64,000 nucleotides of DNA from Limnobacter olei (GTDB taxonomy: Bacteria; Pseudomonadota; Gammaproteobacteria; Burkholderiales; Burkholderiaceae_B). A program made the translations under genes and the position numbers. The stretch spans positions 1 through 64,000 of the forward strand of contig NZ_JARFJD010000012.1 of the NCBI RefSeq assembly GCF_029087225.1, given 5' to 3'. Positions 9,025-16,545 of the stretch are shown here, in pieces. Below the pieces are notes generated by a model. That model did no database searches. It had not been told where the DNA came from and saw only the letters and a program-made list of their open reading frames with translations. Every line of letters starts with the position of its first letter. Positions within the stretch are counted from its first letter, which is position 1.

Positions 9025-9123
9025 GCACCGAAACACGCACATCAAACCGGTGCATGCACCACATTCATCAAAACCGGCGCACCGATTTATTTGGTGCGCC
9101 GCACCAAACTCGTTCCGCGCACC
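9025..9123. promoter_or_regulatory. Cluster of GCACC/GGTGC motifs upstream of the nitrate operon
   Basis: Five GCACC copies (starting at 9025, 9056, 9079, 9101 and 9119) and two GGTGC copies (9049, 9093) fall within 99 bases. They include the 12-bp palindrome GGTGCATGCACC (9049-9060) and a 9-bp inverted repeat CGGCGCACC / GGTGCGCCG (9075-9101). They lie about 65-165 bases before a sigma-54 box, where enhancer-binding activators normally sit. GCACC half-sites resemble NtrC sites, but none has the canonical 5-base spacing between halves. Assignment to NtrC is therefore an inference. Confidence 0.42.
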
Positions 9124-9187
9124 AAAATTAGCCTGAAATCCCGCACTGATTTAACTCAATTTCACACACGTGCACCCCTTTTTTGCA

Positions 9188-9203
9188 TGGCACACATTCT
9201 GCT
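9188..9203 (+). promoter_or_regulatory. Sigma-54 (-24/-12) promoter of the nitrate operon
   Basis: TGGCACACATTCTGCT has GG at 9189-9190 and GC at 9201-9202 with exactly 10 bases between, the diagnostic sigma-54 spacing. TGGCAC is a perfect -24 element and the -12 element CTGCT differs from TTGCT by one base. Transcription would begin near 9213, just before the first leader hairpin at 9222. Sigma-54 promoters need an activator such as NtrC, which fits nitrogen-limitation control of nitrate uptake. Confidence 0.75.
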
Positions 9204-9221
9204 AAGTATGTACTGAGACCA

Positions 9222-9328
9222 TGACCAACGACGGATCGGGTCAATTGCATTGAAGTGATTGAAGTACCGGACAACGGCGTCCATCCCAAACTTGCTTGGG
9301 CAGGTGTGGTGATGTGCGCCGTTTTTTC
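9222..9328 (+). ncRNA. ANTAR-type antitermination leader (two hexaloop hairpins plus terminator)
   Basis: Hairpin P1: TGACC (9222-9226) and CG (9229-9230) pair with CGGGTCA (9237-9243), with a 2-base bulge and hexaloop ACGGAT. Hairpin P2: GGAC (9269-9272) pairs with GTCC (9279-9282) around hexaloop AACGGC. Both loops carry A at position 1 and G at position 4, the features known for RNA targets of ANTAR regulators such as NasR and NasT. P2 overlaps the 5' half of a terminator, AACGGCG (9273-9279) pairing with CGCCGTT (9317-9323) followed by six T, so the two folds exclude each other. Regulator binding to P1-P2 would block the terminator. No ANTAR gene lies in the window. Confidence 0.8.
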
Positions 9329-9356
9329 TTGTGTTGAATTTAGAAGGACGCACACC

Positions 9357-10676
9357 ATGAGCAACAAACCAACAGACAAAAAAACCGAGTTGTCGGAGAC
9401 ACGTCGCACGTTTATCAAACAATCTGCAGCGGTGTGGGGTTCAACCCTGCTGGCTGGTTTTGGCGCCCCCTCCATCGTCATGGCCCAGTCCACCAAACTG
9501 GAAACCACAAAAGCCAAGTTGGGATTCATCGCGCTTTCCGATGCCGCACCATTGTTTGTGGCTGATGAAAAAGGGTTCTTCAAAAAACACGGCATGACCG
9601 ATGTTGAAGTGTTGAAGCAGTCTTCTTGGGGCACCACCCGCGACAACCTGGTACTGGGCTCGGCAGGCAACGGCATTGACGGCGCACACCTGCTGACACC
9701 TATGGCCTACCTGCTCACCACTGGTGCCATCACCACCAACAATATTCCGGTGCCAATGAATATTCTGTGCCGCTTGAACCTAGACGGCCAAGGGATCTCA
9801 GTGAGCAATGAATTCAAAGACCTAAAAGTAGGCACCAACGCCACGGAGTTCAAGGCAGCACTGGCAGCCAAAAAAGGCGGCGGCAAACCTGTTAGCGCAG
9901 CAATGACTTTCCCGGGCGGTACGCACGACTTGTGGATCCGCTACTGGATGGCTGCTGCGGGCATTGACCCCAATAACAGCGTATCCACCATTGTGGTTCC
10001 TCCACCCCAGATGGTCGCCAATATGAAAGTGGGCAGCATGGATGCATTCTGTGTGGGCGAGCCCTGGAACCTCCAGCTGATTCACCAGAAAATTGGCTAC
10101 ACCGCGGTCACCACAGGCGAGCTTTGGAACAACCACCCAGAAAAAGCGCTCAGCTTGCGTGCCGATTATGTGCAGGCCAATCCAAATGCAACCAAGGCCA
10201 TTCTGAAAGCGGTCATGGAAGCGCAAATGTTCTGCGATGACCCAGCCAACAAAGATGAAGTGGCGAAAATCTGTTCACAGCGACGCTGGATCAACGCACC
10301 GGTAGGCGACATTATTGAGCGCATGAAAGGTCAATTCGATTATGGCACTGGCCGTATCGAAGACAACAGCAAGCACCTGATGAAGTACTGGAGCAACCAA
10401 GCGTCTTATCCATTCCAAAGTCACGACCTTTGGTTCATCACGGAAAACCAGCGCTGGGGCTACCTGCCCAGCAAGCTGGATACCAACGCGCTGATCAAGA
10501 AAGTAAACCGCGAAGACATTTGGAGAAGCGCAGCAAAAGAACTGGGTGTGGCTACGAAAGACATTCCGACCAGCACATCTCGCGGCATCGAAAAATTCTT
10601 CGACGGCAAGGTGTTTGATCCGAAAAACCCAAAGGCGTACCTCGACAGCTTGGCCATTAAAGCGTTGAAGGCTTGA
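9357..10676 (+). CDS. nrtA: Nitrate ABC transporter substrate-binding protein
   Basis: A 439-residue CmpA/NrtA-family periplasmic or membrane-tethered binding protein. The N-terminus has a twin-arginine-type leader: RRTFIK at about residues 17-22, a hydrophobic stretch, then SIVMAQ as a likely cleavage site. The mature part begins KLGFIALSDAAPLFVADEKGF, typical of NrtA/CmpA. ATG at 9357 is chosen because AGAAGGA lies 8 bases upstream; the longer open frame back to 9255 runs through the leader terminator. It is the first gene of nrtA-nrtB-nrtD. Nitrate rather than bicarbonate is inferred from the ANTAR-type leader and the sigma-54 promoter. Confidence 0.88.
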   Translation: MSNKPTDKKTELSETRRTFIKQSAAVWGSTLLAGFGAPSIVMAQSTKLETTKAKLGFIALSDAAPLFVADEKGFFKKHGMTDVEVLKQSSWGTTRDNLVLGSAGNGIDGAHLLTPMAYLLTTGAITTNNIPVPMNILCRLNLDGQGISVSNEFKDLKVGTNATEFKAALAAKKGGGKPVSAAMTFPGGTHDLWIRYWMAAAGIDPNNSVSTIVVPPPQMVANMKVGSMDAFCVGEPWNLQLIHQKIGYTAVTTGELWNNHPEKALSLRADYVQANPNATKAILKAVMEAQMFCDDPANKDEVAKICSQRRWINAPVGDIIERMKGQFDYGTGRIEDNSKHLMKYWSNQASYPFQSHDLWFITENQRWGYLPSKLDTNALIKKVNREDIWRSAAKELGVATKDIPTSTSRGIEKFFDGKVFDPKNPKAYLDSLAIKALKA

Positions 10677-10704
10677 TTCATCTAAGCACTAAGGACACAT
10701 CATC

Positions 10705-11571
10705 ATGATGAATACCGACACACTTGAGCGACTGCAAACCGCCCCCAAGGTAAAAAGCAAACCCTTTGTTGAAACCGCCGCCTTCAAGCAATTGAAGGAG
10801 AGCATGGGCAAGATTGTTCCTCCGATCGTAATCATGAGCATTTTGCTGTTGATCTGGGAAATTCTGTGCAGCGGCGAAGGTGCCCGTTTGCCAGGCCCAA
10901 GCAAGGTGATTACCGACACTTGGGAATTGATCACCAACCCGTTCTACAACAACGGCGGAAGCGATGTGGGCATGGCTTGGCAAATCCTGGCAAGCCTTGA
11001 ACGTGTAGCCATGGGTTACAGCTTGGCTGTGGTGGTGGGTGTTGCGCTGGGTGTGTTGGTGGGCCAATCCACATGGGCTTTACGCGGGCTTGACCCACTG
11101 TTTCAGGTACTGCGCACAGTGCCTCCACTGGCCTGGCTGCCTTTGTCACTGGCTGGCTTTCAAGATGGAAACCCGTCTGCAATATTCGTGATTTTCATCA
11201 CAGCCATTTGGCCGATCATCATCAACACGTCAGTGGGTATCCGCAATATTCCTGAGGACTACCGCAACGTGTCACGAGTCATCCAACACAACGGCATTGA
11301 GTACTTCTGGAAAATCATGTTACCCGCAGCAGCACCGTATATTTTCTCGGGTTTGCGCATCGGTGTTGGCCTGAGTTGGCTGGCAATTGTTGCGGCAGAA
11401 ATGCTGATTGGTGGTGTGGGTATCGGCTTCTTCATCTGGGACGCTTGGAACAGCTCGCTGATCAGCGACATCGTTTTGGCGCTGGTGTATGTGGGCATCG
11501 TCGGTTTCATCCTCGACCGCTGCGTCGCCTGGGTGGGCAAGAAAATTACGCGCGGCACATCTGCCGGTTAA
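10705..11571 (+). CDS. nrtB: Nitrate ABC transporter permease
   Basis: A 288-residue inner-membrane permease of the NrtB/SsuC (MetI-like) group with about six membrane helices. The cytoplasmic coupling-helix signature EYFWKIMLPAAAPYIFSGLR is present near residues 195-214, including the conserved LPAA...G core. Two adjacent ATGs (10705 and 10708) follow AAGGA at 10691-10695, and the first is used here. The gene is 28 bases after nrtA and 22 bases before the ATPase gene, so the three form one transport operon. As usual for these systems, a homodimer of this protein would form the channel. Confidence 0.9.
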   Translation: MMNTDTLERLQTAPKVKSKPFVETAAFKQLKESMGKIVPPIVIMSILLLIWEILCSGEGARLPGPSKVITDTWELITNPFYNNGGSDVGMAWQILASLERVAMGYSLAVVVGVALGVLVGQSTWALRGLDPLFQVLRTVPPLAWLPLSLAGFQDGNPSAIFVIFITAIWPIIINTSVGIRNIPEDYRNVSRVIQHNGIEYFWKIMLPAAAPYIFSGLRIGVGLSWLAIVAAEMLIGGVGIGFFIWDAWNSSLISDIVLALVYVGIVGFILDRCVAWVGKKITRGTSAG

Positions 11572-11593
11572 TGCAGAACACAAGGAGTTAAAA

Positions 11594-12442
11594 ATGAGCG
11601 ATCGTTTCTTGAGTATTTCGCAAGTACAAATGCGTTTCGAGCGCAACGGAATTGTCAACCCAGTGTTGAAGGACATCAACCTGGAGGTGAATCGTGGCGA
11701 ATACATTTCACTGATTGGCCACTCGGGCTGCGGAAAGTCCACAGTGCTTAACATCATTGCTGGCCTGCTCACCGCCAGCGAGGGCGTGGTGATTGTCGAC
11801 AACAAGGAAGTGAACGCACCTGGACCTGACCGCGCTTTGGTGTTCCAAAACCATTCCCTGCTGCCCTGGTTGACGGTGTATCAAAACGTGGAAATTGCTG
11901 TTGAAAAAATATTCAAAGGCAAGAAAAGCAAAGCTGAGCAACGTGAATGGATTTTGCACAACCTCGACATGGTGAACATGAGCCATGCGCTGGATCGTTT
12001 GCCCTCTGAAATATCGGGTGGCATGAAGCAACGCGTGGGTATTGCCCGCGCACTGGCTATGGAACCCAAGGTGTTGCTGTTGGATGAACCCTTCGGTGCA
12101 CTGGATGCGCTGACGCGTGCTCACCTGCAAGACGAAGTGATGCGAATTCAGAATGAGTTGAAGAACACCGTGGTCATGATTACCCACGATGTGGACGAGG
12201 CCGTGTTGTTGTCTGATCGTATTGTGATGATGACGAATGGCCCTTCAGCCACCATTGGTCAAATTCTGGACATCGACCTGCCCCGCCCTCGTGACCGTTT
12301 GGCCCTAGCCGACGACCCCACTTACAACCACTATCGCCATGAGGTGCTCAGCTTCCTGCACGAGAAACAGCGCAAAGTAGAAAGCATAGGCAAACTGCGT
12401 GAACAGAAAAAAGCTGGAGAAAAACAAACTGCTTCAGCTTGA
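11594..12442 (+). CDS. nrtD: Nitrate ABC transporter ATP-binding protein
   Basis: A 282-residue ABC ATPase of the NrtD/SsuB type. It has Walker A GHSGCGKST, Q-loop region LVFQNHSLLPW (a NrtCD feature), the signature ISGGMKQRVGIARAL and Walker B VLLLDEPFGALD. It lacks the fused NrtA-like domain of cyanobacterial NrtC, so it is the NrtD form. ATG at 11594 is used: the longer frame begins inside nrtB, and AAGGAG sits 8 bases upstream of this ATG. A strong terminator follows directly, so the operon ends here with no nitrate or nitrite reductase gene attached. Confidence 0.9.
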   Translation: MSDRFLSISQVQMRFERNGIVNPVLKDINLEVNRGEYISLIGHSGCGKSTVLNIIAGLLTASEGVVIVDNKEVNAPGPDRALVFQNHSLLPWLTVYQNVEIAVEKIFKGKKSKAEQREWILHNLDMVNMSHALDRLPSEISGGMKQRVGIARALAMEPKVLLLDEPFGALDALTRAHLQDEVMRIQNELKNTVVMITHDVDEAVLLSDRIVMMTNGPSATIGQILDIDLPRPRDRLALADDPTYNHYRHEVLSFLHEKQRKVESIGKLREQKKAGEKQTASA

Positions 12443-12456
12443 TTTAACGCCTGATA

Positions 12457-12497
12457 AAAAACCGCTGTGGTTTCATTAACCACAGCGGTTTTTTTAT
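12457..12497 (+). terminator. Strong intrinsic terminator of the nitrate operon
   Basis: AAAACCGCTGTGG pairs with CCACAGCGGTTTT across the loop TTTCATTAA, and the plus strand continues with a run of T. On the minus strand an A/T-rich tail is also present, so it may end the convergent amidase transcript as well. Confidence 0.88.
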
Positions 12498-12512
12498 TGA
12501 CGCTTACATTCA

Positions 12513-14438
12513 TTACAATCCAGTCAAATCCCTCAAAGCCTGTACATACGTTTCCACAGGCAAATCTTCGGGCGCCTCGAACTGTGCCTTCATCAAGGCC
12601 ATTTGCGCACGGCTGTTGAATTCACCAATGGTTTGGTTTGCATACAGGGGCGACGATGCAATGTCCGGCGCACGGCGGTGCAACGTAGCCTGCTCAAAAT
12701 CAAATGCAATGCCCAATCCTGTGCCTTCATCAAAACGCCGCACGAAAATTTCCATGCCTCTTGGAGTTCCTGCCTGTGAATCAAAACCCACTGGTACCAC
12801 GATCGAGCCCATTTGCGTGGTTGAACCGAAATCGCAAGTGCGCCCACCCGTCGGGCCTGGAGACAACACCAGTGCATCAAGCTTGACCTTGACTGCATTA
12901 CCTTGAGCATCCAGCACCATGGCCTGTTTGTCACCCAAGGCGTCCAGTTCCCCATTCATCACCTTGGTCACGTAATCGCGTTCCAGTGCAATGGCATCGA
13001 TTTGGGCTTGTGTGGGTTTTCCACCCGGATCACCAGAAGCGCTTACAGCAACAAGCCCGGCAGTACGTGGGCCCACCCGCAAGGTTTCAAGAATGCCTTC
13101 AGTGGTACCACAATTGGGCAATACATCGGGATTGCTCGCGAAAAACGCGCTGCTCAAGCATTTGCGCGGGCTTTTTCCACCATCGCGAACAAACTCAAAG
13201 AAATAGCGATTGGTGTCGTAGTGCGTTGAGCCGCCGCCACGATTCTGAAAACTTGGCAGGAACACCTCATAGACCTCGGCACCCATTTCACGCATCTTGG
13301 CCACAGCTTGAGCAATCAAAGCACCCTGCTCACCTGTTCCCGCGGGCGTGGTGCTGGTGCCTAGTTGGCGCAACACACCGATTTTCTTGCCTTTCACCCC
13401 ATGCGTATCACGGTCCAGAAAGCGCAGGTAAGTGTCGGGACGGTCTTCAGCTTTAAACAAAGCAGTGTCCGGATCATCCACAGGATCAATGCTCGCCATT
13501 GCCGTCAACATCAACGCAGAGTCTCGCACTGAACGTGTCATTGGCCCGCCGGTGTCACGGATATGTGAAAGCGGAAAAATTCCCTTGCGTGAAATAACAC
13601 CGATACTGGGTCGAATTCCCACCAGTCCACTGACCGATGACGGGTGCCGGATAGACTGACAAGTATCGCTACCTGTGCCTCCAATCGCGAAATTGGAGGC
13701 CAGCGCAGCACCGGACCCCGACGACGAACCCGCCGAACTCTCTTGTGTGTTGTATGGATTGGTTACCAGTACAGTACGCCCTGAAAACCCGGTGGTGAAA
13801 TACGCAAATTCGTCTTGATGCGCCTTACCCAAAATAACGGCGCCAGCCTTGCGCAAACCGGCCACAGAGGGTGCATCAACCCCCGCCTGATGACCCAACA
13901 TGGAATACGACGCAGAAGTGGACGGGTGATCAACGGTGTCGTAATTGTCTTTCAACAACACAGGCATGCAATGCAAATAGCGATCGCCTACACCGCCATC
14001 AGCGGCGTATTGTGCATCCAGTCCTTTTGCGATTTCCAACGCTTGCGGATTAATCGCCAAAACCGCACTAATCGGCAAACCACCATTGGGTTGCGGGTTG
14101 TCGTTGTACATAAAAATTCGCTCAATGTACATTTTGGTCAATGCTTCGCAGGTCAAGGTGCTTCCATCCCGCATTTTTGTTCGACCAGCAAATGTGTCAT
14201 GCACCATTTGCATGTCTGCTTCCACCAACTCAAAAAATTCTGCAGGTGGTCGCAGTGACTTATCCACAAAAATCTCTGGTTCGGGATTTTCTACTGGTGG
14301 GTCTTCGCCGCCTTCTGCTGGATCGGTCGGAGAGCCGCTTGAACCTCCGGGTGCCCCCGTGAAAGCTGTTTCATCTGAACTGCAAGCCGCTGAAGCGACG
14401 ATCACAAGAAGCGAAATGAGTTTGATCAATGTGTTCAT
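12513..14438 (-). CDS. Lipoprotein amidase (amidase-signature family)
   Basis: A 641-residue amidase-signature hydrolase with a Ser-cisSer-Lys triad. The N-terminus is a lipoprotein signal ending VIVASAAC, so the enzyme is likely anchored in a membrane and faces the periplasm. A Gly/Ser/Pro-rich linker (GAPGGSSGSPTDPAEGGEDP) follows. The lysine is in PVLLKDNYDT, the second serine in AGSSSGSGAALA, and the nucleophile probably in SDTCQSIRHP. ATG at 14438 (with AAGGA upstream) gives the intact lipobox; the frame extends nine codons further, without support. Relatives hydrolyse diverse amides, and the substrate is unknown. It is monocistronic and convergent with the nitrate operon. Confidence 0.87.
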   Translation of the reverse strand: MNTLIKLISLLVIVASAACSSDETAFTGAPGGSSGSPTDPAEGGEDPPVENPEPEIFVDKSLRPPAEFFELVEADMQMVHDTFAGRTKMRDGSTLTCEALTKMYIERIFMYNDNPQPNGGLPISAVLAINPQALEIAKGLDAQYAADGGVGDRYLHCMPVLLKDNYDTVDHPSTSASYSMLGHQAGVDAPSVAGLRKAGAVILGKAHQDEFAYFTTGFSGRTVLVTNPYNTQESSAGSSSGSGAALASNFAIGGTGSDTCQSIRHPSSVSGLVGIRPSIGVISRKGIFPLSHIRDTGGPMTRSVRDSALMLTAMASIDPVDDPDTALFKAEDRPDTYLRFLDRDTHGVKGKKIGVLRQLGTSTTPAGTGEQGALIAQAVAKMREMGAEVYEVFLPSFQNRGGGSTHYDTNRYFFEFVRDGGKSPRKCLSSAFFASNPDVLPNCGTTEGILETLRVGPRTAGLVAVSASGDPGGKPTQAQIDAIALERDYVTKVMNGELDALGDKQAMVLDAQGNAVKVKLDALVLSPGPTGGRTCDFGSTTQMGSIVVPVGFDSQAGTPRGMEIFVRRFDEGTGLGIAFDFEQATLHRRAPDIASSPLYANQTIGEFNSRAQMALMKAQFEAPEDLPVETYVQALRDLTGL

Positions 14439-14771
14439 GAAAGGGTCCTTCTTTGTTGAAATCATCCCCCTTCATTGCAAGCCCAATGCCCGAATTCACT
14501 GATTAGAGGCGGCTTTCGATTAGTTCACAATTTTGTGGTAGCAATACGGACAGTTATTGGGAGGTTTTATATGGATTTGCAACGATTGCAAAATAAAGTG
14601 AAATTCTAAAAGCGGAAACACAGGGTAAATCCCGACCTGAAATGGTGCATAAAAGCTGCCCGGATAAGGGTTTGCTCCTATTTAGTTACAAGTGGGTGGC
14701 TATCACAATGCAGGTTCGAAAAGTAAAACCAAAAATTACGGTCGAAAGCTACATCAATTTAAGGAGGCAAA
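14439..14771. promoter_or_regulatory. Divergent intergenic region between amidase and TRAP operon
   Basis: 333 bases with no convincing gene. It contains a near-perfect inverted repeat ATTTGCAA-cga-TTGCAAAA (14575-14593), a candidate operator. A 12-codon open frame from 14571, preceded by GGGAGG, overlaps the repeat and is probably chance. A clear Shine-Dalgarno (AAGGAGG) precedes dctP. No certain -35/-10 pair was found. Confidence 0.35.
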
Positions 14772-15890
14772 ATGACTGACTCAGTGAACAACCAAAAGCG
14801 CCGCGATTTTATCAAAGGCACATCAGTGGCTGCAGTAGGTGCAGGCGCCATGGCGTTCCCCATGATTTCCACTGCCCAAACAGTGAACATGCGCTTTCAG
14901 AGCACATGGCCCCAGAAAGACATTTTCCACGAGTATGCGGTTGACTTTGCCGACAAGGTGAACAGCATGACTGGTGGTCGCCTTAAAATTGAAGTACTGC
15001 CTGCGGGCTCAGTGGTAAAAGCTTTCGACTTGCTGGATGCAGTGAGCAAGGGTACTTTGGATGGTGGCCACGGCGTGATTGCTTACTGGTACGGCAAGAA
15101 CCCAGCCGTAGCCTTGTGGGGTTCAGGCCCTTCATTTGGTATGGATGCCAATATGCTACTGGCCTGGCACAAATACGGTGGCGGTAAAGAACTGCTGGAA
15201 GAAATTTACGGCGACCTGAACATGGACGTGGTTTCATTCATGTCCGGTCCAATGCCAACGCAACCCTTGGGCTGGTTCAAAAAGCCAGTGACCAAGCCTG
15301 AGGATTTGAAAGGCCTGAAATTCCGCACCGTGGGCCTGTCTGTAGACATTTTCACAAAAATGGGCGTAGCAGTTAACGCACTGCCAGGCGGCGAGATCGT
15401 TCCAGCGATGGACCGTGGCCTGCTGGACGCTGCTGAATTCAACAATGCATCCTCAGACCGCCTGTTGGGCTTCCCCGACGTATCCAAAGTATGTATGTTG
15501 CAATCTTTCCACCAGTCTTCTGAACAGTTCGAAATCATGTTCAACAAGACCAAGTACAACAAACTACCAGCTGAAATCAAGGCAATCATTGCGAATGCTG
15601 CTGAAGCCTCTTCTGCTGACATGAGCTGGAAAGCAGTCGATCGCTATTCCAAAGACTATGCAGAAATGCAAAGCAAGCAGGGCGTGAAGTTCTTCAAAAC
15701 ACCTGACAGCATTCTGAAGGCTCAGCTGAAGGCTTGGGACGAAGTGACAAAAGAAAAAGCCGCTTCAAACCCAACGTTCAAAAAAGTGTTTGAATCGCAG
15801 CGCGCATTCGCTGCACGTGCCGCGAAGTGGCAAGCCGACACCACAGTCGACTTCAAGATGGCACAGGCGTTCTACGCACAAAAGAAGTAA
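14772..15890 (+). CDS. dctP: TRAP transporter substrate-binding protein (TakP/FcbT1-like)
   Basis: A 372-residue DctP-family binding protein. The N-terminus has KRRDFIKG, a twin-arginine-type start, then a hydrophobic Ala/Gly segment and STAQ before the mature protein. The body fits the TakP/mannitol-chloroaromatic group (LPAGSVVKAFDLLDAVSKG; LKFRTVGLSVDIF with the ligand-binding arginine; EFNNASSDRLLG), whose members bind 2-oxoacids or aromatic acids, sometimes as dimers. AAGGAGG lies just upstream of the ATG. It is followed by a terminator-like hairpin and then dctQ and dctM, the usual order. The substrate cannot be given from sequence alone. Confidence 0.92.
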   Translation: MTDSVNNQKRRDFIKGTSVAAVGAGAMAFPMISTAQTVNMRFQSTWPQKDIFHEYAVDFADKVNSMTGGRLKIEVLPAGSVVKAFDLLDAVSKGTLDGGHGVIAYWYGKNPAVALWGSGPSFGMDANMLLAWHKYGGGKELLEEIYGDLNMDVVSFMSGPMPTQPLGWFKKPVTKPEDLKGLKFRTVGLSVDIFTKMGVAVNALPGGEIVPAMDRGLLDAAEFNNASSDRLLGFPDVSKVCMLQSFHQSSEQFEIMFNKTKYNKLPAEIKAIIANAAEASSADMSWKAVDRYSKDYAEMQSKQGVKFFKTPDSILKAQLKAWDEVTKEKAASNPTFKKVFESQRAFAARAAKWQADTTVDFKMAQAFYAQKK

Positions 15891-15905
15891 TTTTCTACGC
15901 AATGA

Positions 15906-15942
15906 AAAGCCAGCAACCCAGTGAGGGTTGTTGGCTTTTTTT
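15906..15942 (+). terminator. Intercistronic hairpin between dctP and dctQ
   Basis: AAAGCCAGCAACCC (15906-15919) pairs along all 14 positions (one G-U) with GGGTTGTTGGCTTT (15925-15938), with a 5-base loop and a T-run to 15942. This is a full intrinsic terminator, so it probably lets only part of transcription enter dctQM, giving more binding protein than permease. It would also protect the dctP mRNA 3' end. Confidence 0.82.
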
Positions 15943-15964
15943 AAAGGAACCTGAGGTTCATCCA

Positions 15965-16534
15965 ATGTTAACGTTCTTGCATCTGGTCGATAAAATTTCG
16001 ACTAAAATCGGACATCTATTCTCGTGGCTCATTGTTGTATTGACAGCCGTGATCGTGTTCGAAGTTTTCACCCGATATGCATTCAATCACCCCAACCCGT
16101 GGGTGTTCGATGCCTCTTACATCCTTTACGGCATTTTGTTCATGATGGCTGGTGCGTACACCCTGGCCACTGGCGGGCACGTAAGGGGGGACATTCTGTA
16201 CGGCTTTTTTACCCCGCGAACACAGGCATCGCTTGACCTGATTCTGTATTTTGTATTTTTCTTCCCTGGCATTATCGCGCTGACCTACGCAGGCTACACC
16301 TTCGCAGAAGAGGCCTGGGCAATCAAGGAAATGTCCTCAGTCACTGCCGACGGCCCACCCATTTATCCGTTTAAAACTTTTATTCCCCTGGCTGGCTTGT
16401 TCCTGCTGCTGCAAGGGATCGTTGAAGTCATTCGTTGCGTGATGTGCATCAAGAATGGTGAATGGCCTAAACGTGAAGACGACGTTGAGGAAGTGGACGT
16501 AGAGAAACTTAAAGCCTCCCTCGGCAAGAATTAA
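15965..16534 (+). CDS. dctQ: TRAP transporter small permease subunit
   Basis: A 189-residue DctQ-family membrane protein with four hydrophobic helices (LFSWLIVVLTAVIVFEVF, ASYILYGILFMMAGAYTLA, a segment around LILYFVFFFPGIIALTYAG, and TFIPLAGLFLLLQGIVEVI) and an acidic C-terminal tail. The open frame runs back into dctP, but ATG at 15965 gives the standard length and start and has GAGG about 10 bases upstream. It pairs with DctM 11 bases downstream to form the membrane part of the sodium-driven uptake system. Confidence 0.9.
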   Translation: MLTFLHLVDKISTKIGHLFSWLIVVLTAVIVFEVFTRYAFNHPNPWVFDASYILYGILFMMAGAYTLATGGHVRGDILYGFFTPRTQASLDLILYFVFFFPGIIALTYAGYTFAEEAWAIKEMSSVTADGPPIYPFKTFIPLAGLFLLLQGIVEVIRCVMCIKNGEWPKREDDVEEVDVEKLKASLGKN

Positions 16535-16545
16535 CAGGACTCAAA

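Noticed and set aside
9075-9101. 9-bp inverted repeat as a canonical NtrC site or as the terminator of the upstream gene
   Set aside because: The half-sites are 9 bases apart instead of 5, and no T-run follows, so neither assignment is safe. It is reported only as part of a motif cluster.
9285-9300. CCCAA/TTGGG hairpin with hexaloop ACTTGC as the second ANTAR hairpin
   Set aside because: It has A at position 1 but T at position 4 of the loop. The neighbouring GGAC/GTCC hairpin has both A1 and G4 and competes with the terminator, as expected; this stem is more likely the inner part of the terminator.
14571-14609. 12-codon open frame preceded by GGGAGG before dctP
   Set aside because: Too short to support, overlaps a palindrome, and encodes nothing recognisable; no attenuation structure depends on it.
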